DNA from: Schlegelella_A sp038231215
GTDB taxonomy: Bacteria > Pseudomonadota > Gammaproteobacteria > Burkholderiales > Burkholderiaceae_C
Direction: 5' to 3'
Assembly: GCA_038231215.1 (NCBI GenBank)
Contig: JBBRLS010000002.1
Coordinates: forward strand, 100,782-164,781
DNA length: 64,000 bases
The translations under genes and the position numbers were made by a program. The stretch's first letter is position 1. Each line of letters begins with the position of its first letter. The notes under the pieces were generated by a model, which saw only the letters and a program-made list of their open reading frames with translations, searched no databases and had not been told where the DNA came from. Positions 1-8,325 of this stretch are shown here, piece after piece.

Positions 1-1
1 G

Positions 2-229
2 CTGCCCGAGTTGCGCTTCACGCTGGCGCTCACCGCGAAGTTCAAGACGGTCCAGCTCGTCGTGCGCGATGCGCGCATCCGGAGCCTGCGGCCCGGCACC
101 GGCGCGGCCATCGTCAAGCTCAGCTACGGCAACGCCAAGCTCGTGGAACGGCCGACGCCGGAGTGGCGGCTGCCGCTCGAGATTCCGCTCGGCTCGGAGG
201 GCATCGCCATTCCTCGCGCCGGCCATTGA
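2..229 (+). CDS. C-terminal fragment of an unrecognised protein
   Basis: The frame is open from the window edge to a TGA at 227-229, so this is the last 75 or so residues of a gene that begins upstream. The fragment has alternating hydrophobic and charged residues, fitting a small beta-rich domain end, and no membrane segment. I do not recognise the family. It converges on the ornithine cyclodeaminase-like gene 15 bases further on. The first TTG in the window (11) is unlikely to be the real start because the frame continues upstream of it. Confidence 0.5.
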   Translation: MPELRFTLALTAKFKTVQLVVRDARIRSLRPGTGAAIVKLSYGNAKLVERPTPEWRLPLEIPLGSEGIAIPRAGH

Positions 230-244
230 AGCGCCGGCGCGGCG

Positions 245-1198
245 TCATCGATCGCCAGGCGGGTTCGAACCGGCTGATCGCTGCACGATCAACTCGGCCG
301 TCATCAGGTCGAGATGGCCGCCGCCGGCGTTCTTGAAGAAGGTGATGTCGGAAGACGAGCTGCGGCCGATGACGCGGCCGCCGACCAGGTCGTACAGGTC
401 GCCGAGCACGTCGGCCTCCCGGATCGCGCCGCTGGCGATGGGCTGCAGGATGTCGCCCACGCCGTCGAACGCGGACTCGCGGCGATCGACGAAGACGCGG
501 GCGCGGCGCGCCGCATCGTCGTCGGCCTCGCGCGTGCTCGGCATGTAGCCGCCGACCAGGTCGAGGTGGACGCCGGGTTTGAGGTCGGCGCCGAAGATCA
601 GAGGCTCGTGCGATCGGGTGCAGGTGCTGATGACGTCGGCCACGCGCGTCGCCGCGGCGAGGTTGGCGGTCGGCTCCGCTGCAATGCCTTCGGCGCCCAG
701 TCGCGCGGCCACTTGCGCGGCCCGATCGGGCGTGCGGTTCCAGACGAGCACGCGGCGCAGCGAGGGCCTCGCGGCACGGTGCGCGTGAACCAGCCGCGTC
801 GACATCTCTCCGGCGCCGACGACGAGCAGCGTTTCGGGCTCGGGCAGCGCGAGGATCCGGGCGCCGAGGGCCGAGTCGGCCGCGGTTCGCCAGTAGGTGA
901 TCTCGGTGCCGTCGAGAACGGCGAGCGGCCGGCCGTTCGTGCCATCGAAGAGCACGCAGACGGCTTGCACGGCAGGAAGCTCGCCGCCGTCGAGATTCGC
1001 GGGAAAACTGGTGATGAGCTTGCTCGCCATGTAGCGGCCGCGATCGACCGCATGGCGCACGAAGTACTGGCCTTTCTCGCTGCCGAGAAAGGCGTCCTGA
1101 ACCTCGATCTTCGGCCGGCGATGGGCCGCCTCCAAGGCGTCGATGAGGAGCGGAAAGCTCAGAACGCTTCTGATTTCCGCGGCACCGATGAATCGCAT
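245..1198 (-). CDS. Ornithine cyclodeaminase / mu-crystallin family protein
   Basis: This is a 317-residue NAD(P)-dependent enzyme of the OCD/mu-crystallin family. Members act as cyclodeaminases, as ketimine reductases, or as alanine or opine-type dehydrogenases, so the substrate cannot be named. The N-terminal half holds the substrate region with conserved charged stretches (KLITSFPAN, LFDGTNGRPLAVLDG). A Rossmann motif VVGAGEMS follows near residue 135, and a DLVGGYMP segment typical of the family lies further on. I chose the ATG at 1198 because MRFIG begins the family homology; the in-frame start at 1273 would overlap the divergent GST start. Soluble and cytoplasmic. It is divergent from the GST gene across 73 bases. 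Confidence 0.85.
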   Translation of the reverse strand: MRFIGAAEIRSVLSFPLLIDALEAAHRRPKIEVQDAFLGSEKGQYFVRHAVDRGRYMASKLITSFPANLDGGELPAVQAVCVLFDGTNGRPLAVLDGTEITYWRTAADSALGARILALPEPETLLVVGAGEMSTRLVHAHRAARPSLRRVLVWNRTPDRAAQVAARLGAEGIAAEPTANLAAATRVADVISTCTRSHEPLIFGADLKPGVHLDLVGGYMPSTREADDDAARRARVFVDRRESAFDGVGDILQPIASGAIREADVLGDLYDLVGGRVIGRSSSSDITFFKNAGGGHLDLMTAELIVQRSAGSNPPGDR

Positions 1199-1271
1199 CG
1201 GCCTAGTATGGAAAGGCGACGCGAATCTGGCAAGGACCGAGAATCCGCGCCTCACCCCGAAGGGATGCGCC

Positions 1272-1934
1272 ATGCTCGAGCTTCACTACTTTCCCGGCAA
1301 CGCCAGCCTGATCCCGCACATCGTGCTCGAGGAGCTCGGCGTGCCCTTCGAGCTGAAGTACGTCGACCGCGCGGTCGCCGCGCACAAAACGTCCGATTAC
1401 CTGGCGCTCAATCCGAACGGACTGATCCCGGTGCTCGTCGACGATTCGGTCGGCGACAAGGCGCAACCGCTCGTGCTCTACGAGACGGCCGCCGTCTGCC
1501 TGCATCTCGCCGATACGCACCCCGCGGCCGGGCTGCTGCCGCCGCTCGCGAGCGCGGATCGCGCGCTGGCCTACAAGTGGCTGGCCTGGCTCACCAACAC
1601 CTTGCAGGCGACGCTCATCGTCTACTTCTACCCTGAGCGATGGGCCGACGACGCGGCGGCGATCGCCCAGGTCAAGGCGCACGCCGAGACGAAGATCGGC
1701 GCGATGCTCGACCTGCTCGACGCCGAGTTCGCGCGCCACCACGGCCCCTGGCTGCTCGGCGACAACTTCAGCCTCGCCGACCCGTATGCTTTCGTCCTCT
1801 GCCGGTGGACGCGCGGCTTCCATCGGCCGGCGCGCGACCTGCCGCACCTGAAGCCCTGGCTCGACCGCATGCAGGAGCGCCCCGCGGTGCAGCGCGCCTT
1901 CGCGACCGAGAAGCTGCCGCCTCCCAGGGTCTAG
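1272..1934 (+). CDS. Glutathione S-transferase family protein
   Basis: A 220-residue cytosolic GST. The N-terminal thioredoxin-like domain (about residues 1-80) starts MLELHYFPGNASLIPHIV. It contains the NPNGLIPVLVDD loop with the cis-proline and the ETAAV glutathione-binding turn. The helical C-terminal domain carries LLGDNFSLADPYAFVL, the usual N-capping region of GSTs. The first catalytic-position residues (NAS) suggest a Ser- or Cys-type beta-class-like enzyme, but this is inference. The ATG at 1272 is chosen over upstream in-frame codons because the fold begins there. Substrate unknown. It is convergent with the TPR gene ending at 1959. Confidence 0.88.
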   Translation: MLELHYFPGNASLIPHIVLEELGVPFELKYVDRAVAAHKTSDYLALNPNGLIPVLVDDSVGDKAQPLVLYETAAVCLHLADTHPAAGLLPPLASADRALAYKWLAWLTNTLQATLIVYFYPERWADDAAAIAQVKAHAETKIGAMLDLLDAEFARHHGPWLLGDNFSLADPYAFVLCRWTRGFHRPARDLPHLKPWLDRMQERPAVQRAFATEKLPPPRV

Positions 1935-1958
1935 CGGCGACCTGCGCCTGTCGCGGCC

Positions 1959-3287
1959 CTACGCGGCGAGCGCACGCGCCCACCATTCGGTGAGCGGCGT
2001 ATACGGCTTGGCGAGGCGACGCTTCTCGAGCAGGGCGCGACCGGCCTGCTTCATGCCGCCGCGCGCGGCGATGGCGAGCAGCGTCTGGTCGATCACATCG
2101 CGCTGCGCGTGGCTGCCGCCGAGCCGGGCGGCAATGGCAGGCAGCGGGAAAAGCGCTTCCCCGGCGGCGTCGTGGCGGCCGTGCGCAAAGTCGAGCAGAC
2201 CGCGCATCAGCGGCGTCGCCAGGTCGTGCGAGACCTCGCGGTTCCAGGCACCGCCACTGCGTGCCGCGACGATCAGCGAGGTCTCGGCCCAGGCGCCGGC
2301 GTGGGCCAGTTCGCCGGCGCCGATCAGCGCGAGCAACGCATGCACGTCGTTGAAGGCCGAGCTGCCGGCGGCGCGGGCGTCGAGCGTCCAGCCGGCGCGC
2401 AGGCGTTGCCAACGGTCGCCGACGTCGGCCCCCTGCAGCGACAGACGCCAGAGCAGCGACGCGGCATCGACGCGTTGCAGCGTGATCTCGTTGACCTCGG
2501 CGCGCAGGTAGTCGTCGAACACGGCGAGGGCACGCGCGTGGTCCAGAGATTCGAGCGCGAACAGTGCTTCGTGCCAGCCGAGGTGGCCGGCGAAGCCGTT
2601 GCCCTCGCCCCAGCTCGGTCGCCACTCGCTCATCCAGCGCGCGCCTTCCTCATGCCGGCCCTGCATCTCCATGACGTGGGCGACGGCGTGGATCGCCCAG
2701 GGCACATGCGTCGACGCCGCGAGTGCCTGCCGGCCGGCCGCCTCCGCCTCGTCGAAGCGCAGCGACTCCTCGAGGCCGAACGCGTGGTGGCCGAGCACGT
2801 AGGGATGGAGCGCGTCGTCTGCGCTCCATGCCGGCAGCACGCGCTCTACGCGCTGTCGTAACGCGAGCGCGTCGCCGCGATAGAAGTCGAAGAGCAGCGC
2901 CCATTGCAGGGCGAGCGCGTCGCGTGGATGTTCGTCGAGGATCGCGCCCCATTCGTTCGATGCGTGCTGCCAGTCGCCGGCTGACGCCGCGCGGACAGCG
3001 ACGAAGTGAAGACGCTCGCGCGGCACGGCGTGCTTGGCGAGCGGCTCCGCCGCGTCGAGCAGCGCGACCGCCTCGCCGGCCAGCGAGGGCTCGGTGAGGC
3101 TGATCAGGAAGCCGGCTTTCATGGTCCGCGGCAGCAGCCACGCCGGGTCGGCGGCGATGGCGGCATCGAGGTCGTCGACCGGCGTGCCGTAGAACGACAT
3201 CATTCGCCAGAGCGCCTGCTCGCTCGACGCGAGCGCGGATGGCGACGACGTGCTCGTCGCGTGGCCTTGCGCGTCGCGCAGGCTCAT
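1959..3287 (-). CDS. Tetratricopeptide repeat protein, TTC38-like
   Basis: A 442-residue soluble alpha-helical repeat protein. The sequence resembles the TTC38 family of TPR proteins, with a DALALQWALLFDFYRGD helix pair and a HAVAHVMEMQGRHEEG motif typical of that family. No signal peptide or membrane segment is visible. The molecular role of bacterial members is not known to me. Its ATG (3287) overlaps the TGA of the amidase gene by 4 bases, so the two are probably translationally coupled. It is the last gene of the vapB-like, PIN, amidase, TPR run. Confidence 0.75.
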   Translation of the reverse strand: MSLRDAQGHATSTSSPSALASSEQALWRMMSFYGTPVDDLDAAIAADPAWLLPRTMKAGFLISLTEPSLAGEAVALLDAAEPLAKHAVPRERLHFVAVRAASAGDWQHASNEWGAILDEHPRDALALQWALLFDFYRGDALALRQRVERVLPAWSADDALHPYVLGHHAFGLEESLRFDEAEAAGRQALAASTHVPWAIHAVAHVMEMQGRHEEGARWMSEWRPSWGEGNGFAGHLGWHEALFALESLDHARALAVFDDYLRAEVNEITLQRVDAASLLWRLSLQGADVGDRWQRLRAGWTLDARAAGSSAFNDVHALLALIGAGELAHAGAWAETSLIVAARSGGAWNREVSHDLATPLMRGLLDFAHGRHDAAGEALFPLPAIAARLGGSHAQRDVIDQTLLAIAARGGMKQAGRALLEKRRLAKPYTPLTEWWARALAA

Positions 3288-4687
3288 CGCGTCGTCGTGC
3301 CGGGCGGCTCCGGCCAGGGCCGCGAGGTCGGTCGCATCGCTTCCCACGCCGCCGACATCTGCAGCACGCCGAGATCGTCGTGGCGCTTGCCGGCTATCTG
3401 CAGGCCGATCGGCAGGCCGCCCGTCGTGTAGCCGCAGTTGATGCTGGCGGCCGGCTGCTCGCTCATGTTGTAGGCGACGGTGAAGCAGATGTGCTCGAGC
3501 GGCCGCGCCGGGTCGTCGGTGGGCGAGGCGAGCTCGGCGGCGAAGGCGGCGATCGGCGCGGTTGGCGAGAGCACGAAGTCGAAGGGCCGGTGCGCGGCGA
3601 CGGCGGCGTCGCGCATCGCGCCCATCTGGCTGTAGCCGACGAAGAGCTGTTCGGCGCTGAGGGCCGCGCCGCGTGCCACCCATTCGCGAATGAAGGGCAG
3701 GACCTTGGCGCGCCGTTCGGCCGGCAGGCGCGAGAAATCCAGCCACGAGCGCATGCGCCAGAAGTTGTCCATGCCATCGAGCATGGCGCGCGTGAAGAAG
3801 GGCTCGATCGCTTCGACGTTCGCGCCCGCGGCTGCGAAGCGATCGGCCGCGGCGCGCACCGCGGCCGCGATCTCGGGGTCGACAGGGAGGCCCGCGCCGG
3901 CATCGAGAAGCAGGCCGATCCTGAGGCCGCGCACCTCTCGATCGAGCCGCGACCATTCGATCGCCTGCGCCGGCAGGCTCATCGTGTCGCGCTCGTCGGG
4001 CTGCGCGAGCACGCCCATCAGCAACGCGGCGTCGGCGACGCTGCGCGTCATCGGCCCGGCGCAGCGGCCGGCATACGGCGGATCGATCGGGATGCGGCCG
4101 AGGCTGGGCTTGAGCGTGAAGATGCCGCACCAGGCCGCCGGCAAGCGCAGCGACCCGCCGATGTCGGTGCCCACGTGCAGCGGACCGTAGCCCGCCGCGA
4201 CCGCGGCGCCGGCGCCGGCGCTGCTGCCGCCCGGGCCCTTCGTCAGGTCCCACGGATTGCGCGCCAGCTTGTGGAAGCTCGACAGGCCCGACGACAGCAT
4301 CCCGTAGTCGGGCATCGTCGTCTTGCCGAGGATCACGGCGCCCGATGCGCGCATGCGCGCGGCAGGCGGTGCGTCGCCGGCGGCCGGCACGAGCATGGTC
4401 GCCGCCGTACCGAGCGGCACCGGCGTGCCGCGCGTCGCGATGTTCTCCTTGATCATGGACGGCACGCCGTCGATGGCGCCGAGCGGTGCGCTCTGGGCCC
4501 AACGTGCCTCGGAGTCGCGCGCCGCCGCCATTGCCGCTTCGATGTCGAGCGCGTAGGTTGCGCAAAGGTGCGGCTCCCACGCAGCGATGCGATCGGCGAC
4601 GGCTCGCGTCACCTCGACCGGTGACAGCGATCGGTCGCGATAACGGGCGACGAGTTCGGTCGCGTGCAGTTCGTGCAGGGCGGTCAT
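3284..4687 (-). CDS. Amidase-signature family hydrolase
   Basis: A 467-residue enzyme that hydrolyses carboxamide bonds with the Ser-cisSer-Lys triad. The catalytic lysine is K80 (VPSMIKEN), the cis-serine is S155 in GPGGSSAGAG, and the nucleophile is S179 in IGGSLRLPAAWCG. The length and the middle glycine/serine-rich core fit the family. There are no GatA-partner genes nearby, so this is a stand-alone amidase rather than tRNA amidotransferase; the substrate is unknown. The ATG overlaps the stop of the upstream PIN-domain gene by 4 bases. The stop overlaps the start of the TPR gene in the same way, so all three appear co-translated. Confidence 0.9.
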   Translation of the reverse strand: MTALHELHATELVARYRDRSLSPVEVTRAVADRIAAWEPHLCATYALDIEAAMAAARDSEARWAQSAPLGAIDGVPSMIKENIATRGTPVPLGTAATMLVPAAGDAPPAARMRASGAVILGKTTMPDYGMLSSGLSSFHKLARNPWDLTKGPGGSSAGAGAAVAAGYGPLHVGTDIGGSLRLPAAWCGIFTLKPSLGRIPIDPPYAGRCAGPMTRSVADAALLMGVLAQPDERDTMSLPAQAIEWSRLDREVRGLRIGLLLDAGAGLPVDPEIAAAVRAAADRFAAAGANVEAIEPFFTRAMLDGMDNFWRMRSWLDFSRLPAERRAKVLPFIREWVARGAALSAEQLFVGYSQMGAMRDAAVAAHRPFDFVLSPTAPIAAFAAELASPTDDPARPLEHICFTVAYNMSEQPAASINCGYTTGGLPIGLQIAGKRHDDLGVLQMSAAWEAMRPTSRPWPEPPGTTTR

Positions 4688-5247
4688 CGTGGGCGGTGCG
4701 GCGATGCACGCCTGCGCTTCGGTGCCGGGATCGCATACGCCGATCGCGGCTCGTGAACCGCCGGGCCGACCGCCGGGTAGCCGGGTGCGAAGGGATTGAT
4801 GACAGTGACCGTCATGGCGGCGTCGCCGATGGCGGCGAAGCGCTGCCCATCCTGCATGTCTTCGCTGAAGACGGTTGCGCAGCCCGCGTCGAGCGCGGAC
4901 TGGACGATGAGCGCATCCCAGACCGAGGTGCGGTAGCGCTGCTGAAGCGCGATGGCTCTGAGCACGGAGTTGGCGTCGGCCGGAACGATGGTGTGTGCGG
5001 CGATCAGTTCGAGAAAGCCGAGTGCGTCGGCGGCGGCCAGGAAGCGTCGCCGCAGAACCGTGTTGTAGAACTCCTGCATCACCTGTGCGCTGGCGGTGAA
5101 GCGGCGGGTTCGCATGGCCTCGGCGATCAGGCCCAGCGCGCGTTCGCGGCGAACATTCTCGTGCGGATCGTAGCCATACACGAGAACGTTGCTGTCGAAG
5201 AAGATCGGCGCCTCGCTCCGGGCGGTGCGCGTCGGGTCGCGATTCAT
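4684..5247 (-). CDS. PIN-domain toxin (VapC-like)
   Basis: A 187-residue PIN-domain ribonuclease. Acidic metal-binding residues are visible at D18 (FFDSNVLVY), E59 (QEFYN), D111 (SVWDALIV) and D130 (FSEDMQDG). It is longer than a usual VapC because of an arginine/proline-rich tail of about 35 residues (PKRRRASPHRPR end). The start at 5247 (MNRDP) is preferred over the ATG at 5256 because it still precedes the PIN fold; either is possible. A ribbon-helix-helix antitoxin gene lies 15 bases upstream, making a type II toxin-antitoxin pair. The 3' end overlaps the amidase start, which is unusual for a toxin gene. Confidence 0.85.
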   Translation of the reverse strand: MNRDPTRTARSEAPIFFDSNVLVYGYDPHENVRRERALGLIAEAMRTRRFTASAQVMQEFYNTVLRRRFLAAADALGFLELIAAHTIVPADANSVLRAIALQQRYRTSVWDALIVQSALDAGCATVFSEDMQDGQRFAAIGDAAMTVTVINPFAPGYPAVGPAVHEPRSAYAIPAPKRRRASPHRPR

Positions 5248-5262
5248 GCCGCGCACCCGCGG

Positions 5263-5547
5263 CTATCTACGGGGTCCGCCGGGCGAACGCTCGGCGAACA
5301 TCGCCTCGTATTCTTCATCGCGACTCAGCCGGGGTCCGTCGCCCGGTCCCAGCTTCACGCTGAGCGCGTGCTTGAGGAACGCCTCTGCTCTGGCGCGGGC
5401 GAGCGTGACCGCGTCGACGTCGCCTTGCTGCGCGTAGGCAGCGATGGCCTGGCGGCAGACCTCGTTGACGCTCGTTCCTTCCTGGACCGCCTTGATGCGC
5501 GCAGCTCGCAGCAGGGCATCGTCGATGGAGAGGGTGAGATTGCTCAT
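5263..5547 (-). CDS. Ribbon-helix-helix antitoxin (VapB-like)
   Basis: A 94-residue protein with an N-terminal ribbon-helix-helix pattern. The beta strand NLTLSIDDALL is followed by helices carrying GTSVNEVCRQAIAAY. The C-terminal part is charged, fitting a toxin-neutralising tail. It stands immediately upstream of the PIN-domain gene and is the expected DNA-binding antitoxin and autorepressor. The ATG at 5547 begins the strand directly. The upstream region contains a TACACT hexamer that could serve as a -10 box, but no convincing -35. Confidence 0.82.
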   Translation of the reverse strand: MSNLTLSIDDALLRAARIKAVQEGTSVNEVCRQAIAAYAQQGDVDAVTLARARAEAFLKHALSVKLGPGDGPRLSRDEEYEAMFAERSPGGPRR

Positions 5548-5659
5548 GGCAAAACGCTGCTCGCGGCAGTGGATTCAACGCAGGATCAGTGTAGCACGGG
5601 TCCAGTGTGGGCGAGTGGCGAGCCATCGAGGAGCGGCCCGCCTCGTTCGCCCCTGCGCC

Positions 5660-7195
5660 CTATTGCCAGCTCAGTGCCCCCAGGTCGTTGCCGAAGATCG
5701 GCGAGCTGCTCCACATGCCCTTCAGTTTCTTGTTGCCGACCGCGAATTGCGGCAACTGGAACAGGTAGGCGTTGACGCTGTCGTTGGCGAGCTGGCGCTG
5801 GATGTCGCCGAGCAGCTTCAGGCGACCCTTCTGGTCGGCCGTCGAGTTGTAGGCGGCGACCAGGTCCTTGTAGGCCTTGGAGTCGTAGCCGAAGTAGTAG
5901 GCAGGGTCTGCGTAGCGATCGAAGTCGAGCGGCTCGACGTGGCTGATCACCGTCAGGTCGTAGTTGCCCTTGAACGCGCCCGAGAGCCACTGCGCCCACT
6001 CGACGTTCTCGATCTTGGCGACGACGCCGACCTTGGCGAGCTGCGACGCGATGATCTCGCCGCCCTTCCTCGCATAGGCCGGCGGCGGCAGCGTCAGCGT
6101 CACGTTGAGTGGCGTCGTGATGCCGGCTTCCTTGAGCAGCGCCTTCGCCTTTTCCGGGTTGTACGGATTGACGCCGGTCAGGTCGACATAGCCGGCGTCG
6201 CTCGGCACCATGTGGCTGCCGATCGGCGTGCCGTAGCCTTCCTGCGCGCCGTCGATGAGCGCCTTGCGGTCGATCGCCGCGGCCAGCGCACGGCGCACGC
6301 GCACGTCGTCGAAGGGCTTCTTCTTGTTGTTGATCGTCATGATCGTCTTGCCCTCGGTGCCGCCCACGGTCACCGAGAAGCGCGCGTCGCTCTGGAACTG
6401 CTTCAGGCTTTCGAGCGCGCCGAAGCGCGGCATGCCGTCGATGTCGCCGGCGAGCAGCCCGGCGACCTGGGCTGCCGGGTCGTTGATGAAGCGGAACGTG
6501 ACCTTCTTCATCGCCACCTTGGCGGCGTCGCGGTACTGGTCGTTCTTCACGAGCGTGATCGACGAGCCCTTGGCCCAGGTGTCGAACTTGTAGGGGCCGG
6601 TGCCGATCGGCCTGGTCGCGGTCGTCGGCGCGCTCTTCGGGTCGAGGATGACGGCCGTGTTCTCGCCCATGCGGAACAGGAAGTTTCCGTCGGCGTTGTC
6701 GAGGACGATGATGACGGTGTTGGCGTCCGGCGTGTCGACGCGGCTGATGTTGTCGAACACCGCCTTCTTCGCCTTGTTGGTCGACTCCTTCGCCTTGGCG
6801 CGCTCGAAGCTGAACTTGACGTCGCTGGAGTCGAAGGCTTCGCCGTCGTGGAACTTCACGCCCTTCTTCAGCTTGAAGGTGTAGACCTTGCCGTCGGGGT
6901 CGGTGGTCCAGCTCTCGGCGAGGAGCGGCGTGATCTTGCCGTCCATGTTGATCTTGGTCAGGCCCTCGAGCACGCTCATGTGCACGACCTCGCCGATCGC
7001 CGCGGCGGCCGCCATGGTCGGGTCGAGGCCGGGCGCGGGCTCGAGCACCATGCCGAGGACGACGCTGTCCTTCTTCGCCTGGGCGAGCGCTTCGCTCGGC
7101 AAGGCGAGCACGCACGCGGCGGCTGCCGCCAACGCGACGACGGCGGCGCAGGCGCGGAGGGTCGGGACGATAGAACGGGGACGCGAAACGGCCAT
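5660..7195 (-). CDS. ABC transporter substrate-binding protein, peptide/nickel type (SBP family 5)
   Basis: A 511-residue periplasmic binding protein of the DppA/OppA class. The signal peptide is residues 1 to about 38 (hydrophobic core CAAVVALAAAAACVLALP, then ALAQA before cleavage). Family hallmarks follow: LAESWTTDPDGKVYTFKLKK, GVKFHDGEAFDSSDVKFSFER, and the PIGTGPYKF and VRRALAAAIDR segments. The ligand could be a peptide, an opine or another small amide; it cannot be read from sequence. Two Dpp-type permease genes lie 5.5 kb away at 12738-14464 on the same strand, but no ATPase genes are in the window. An NmrA-like gene is 24 bases upstream on the same strand. Confidence 0.9.
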   Translation of the reverse strand: MAVSRPRSIVPTLRACAAVVALAAAAACVLALPSEALAQAKKDSVVLGMVLEPAPGLDPTMAAAAAIGEVVHMSVLEGLTKINMDGKITPLLAESWTTDPDGKVYTFKLKKGVKFHDGEAFDSSDVKFSFERAKAKESTNKAKKAVFDNISRVDTPDANTVIIVLDNADGNFLFRMGENTAVILDPKSAPTTATRPIGTGPYKFDTWAKGSSITLVKNDQYRDAAKVAMKKVTFRFINDPAAQVAGLLAGDIDGMPRFGALESLKQFQSDARFSVTVGGTEGKTIMTINNKKKPFDDVRVRRALAAAIDRKALIDGAQEGYGTPIGSHMVPSDAGYVDLTGVNPYNPEKAKALLKEAGITTPLNVTLTLPPPAYARKGGEIIASQLAKVGVVAKIENVEWAQWLSGAFKGNYDLTVISHVEPLDFDRYADPAYYFGYDSKAYKDLVAAYNSTADQKGRLKLLGDIQRQLANDSVNAYLFQLPQFAVGNKKLKGMWSSSPIFGNDLGALSWQ

Positions 7196-7218
7196 GGTGA
7201 GTGCTCCAAAGCAGGAAG

Positions 7219-8217
7219 TCAGGCCGCCACTGTACGGGACTCCGCGTGCTCCCCGCGGAGCCCGAGCGCAACGAGGCTTTCGCGCAGCGCCTCGATGAGC
7301 GGTGTGTTGGCGAGCTGCGGGCAGCGCGTGGCGAGCTTGCGGCCGTCGAGTGCGTGCGGCACGCGCCAGAGGTAGGACATGCGCGACAGCTCGCGCCAGA
7401 TCGGCACGACGAGGCCGCCGGCGCGGATCACGGCCCAGGGCATCGACCCGTGACGCCAGCCGCGCGCAGGCGCGAGGCCGAGCGACTCGGCGGCGCGCTC
7501 GGTGGCGGCGAGGAACTCGTGGCCCGTGACGGCGTGGCCGGCGAAGTGAAAGCGCGCCAAGGGCTTGTCGTCGGCGCCGGCCAGCGCGACGAAGGCGCGC
7601 GCCAGGTCGGGCAAATAGGCCCAGGCATGGACGAGGTCGAGCGGCCCGGGATAGACCAGCTTGCCGCTCGCCATCGACTTGACGATGGCCAGGTCGAACC
7701 AGCTGCCGCTGCCGCCGCCGAAGAAGTCGCCAGCCGTGATGACGGTGGAGCGCAAGCGACCTGCGGCGGCGCGCTGCGAGAGCTCGGCCTCCATGTCGGC
7801 ACGAATACGACCCTTCGCCGTCGTCGGTCGCTGCGGCACCGTCTCGTCGATGAGCGCGGGCATGCCGGCGCCGAAGTTGTAGACGTTGCCGGGCAGCATG
7901 AAGCGCGCGCCGAGTCGCTCGGCGAGATCCATGCCGGCGCGCGCCATCGGCAGCGCCTCCTCGTCCCAGCGCGTATAGATCGGATTGAGCGCGTAAACGA
8001 CGACGGCGGGCGCCGCGGCGCCGCCGAACGCGGCCGGCAGGTCCGCCAGCTCGCCGCGAACGAGCCGGGCGCCGACCGGCATGCTGGCGGCGGCGTCGCG
8101 GCGGACGTGGGCGAGCACGGTCCAGCCGGCGGCGTCGAAGGCCTGCGCGGCAGCGAGGCCGAAGCGGCCGTTGGCTCCGAGGATGAGGACGGTGGGGCGG
8201 GTGGCGGTGGAAGTCAT
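7219..8217 (-). CDS. NAD(P)-binding, NmrA/atypical extended SDR family protein
   Basis: A 332-residue Rossmann protein. The dinucleotide-binding motif LILGANGRFG lies at residues 10-20. The extended C-terminal region (FAGHAVTGHEFLAA) resembles NAD-dependent epimerase/dehydratase-like proteins. I do not see a clear YxxxK catalytic pair at the normal position, so it may be an atypical SDR. The ATG at 8217 has AAAGGA upstream, a fair ribosome binding site, and is preferred over GTG or ATG codons further up that would run into the divergent LysR promoter. It probably forms a regulator-target pair with the LysR gene at 8326. Confidence 0.75.
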   Translation of the reverse strand: MTSTATRPTVLILGANGRFGLAAAQAFDAAGWTVLAHVRRDAAASMPVGARLVRGELADLPAAFGGAAAPAVVVYALNPIYTRWDEEALPMARAGMDLAERLGARFMLPGNVYNFGAGMPALIDETVPQRPTTAKGRIRADMEAELSQRAAAGRLRSTVITAGDFFGGGSGSWFDLAIVKSMASGKLVYPGPLDLVHAWAYLPDLARAFVALAGADDKPLARFHFAGHAVTGHEFLAATERAAESLGLAPARGWRHGSMPWAVIRAGGLVVPIWRELSRMSYLWRVPHALDGRKLATRCPQLANTPLIEALRESLVALGLRGEHAESRTVAA

Positions 8218-8284
8218 GGCGGGGGTTCCTTTGGAGCGCAGTGGCACGGTGTCGATGGCAGGAGTGTGAGCGCCGAGCGTCGCC

Positions 8285-8325
8285 AAATCCATACAAATAT
8301 CAGCATGAGAGCTATACACTTATGC
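8285..8325. promoter_or_regulatory. AT-rich divergent control region between NmrA-like and LysR genes
   Basis: A short stretch clearly richer in A and T than its surroundings separates the two divergent starts. It contains TAT-N13-ATA dyads of the kind LysR regulators often bind, and TATACA near the LysR start. No -35/-10 pair stands out. The assignment rests on position and base composition. Confidence 0.3.

Noticed and set aside
5444..7375. A 643-codon open frame on the plus strand opposite the ABC binding protein
   Set aside because: GC-rich codon use leaves the opposite frame open. Its product is rich in Arg, Val, Glu and Asp repeats with no domain, while the minus-strand protein has a signal peptide and family motifs.
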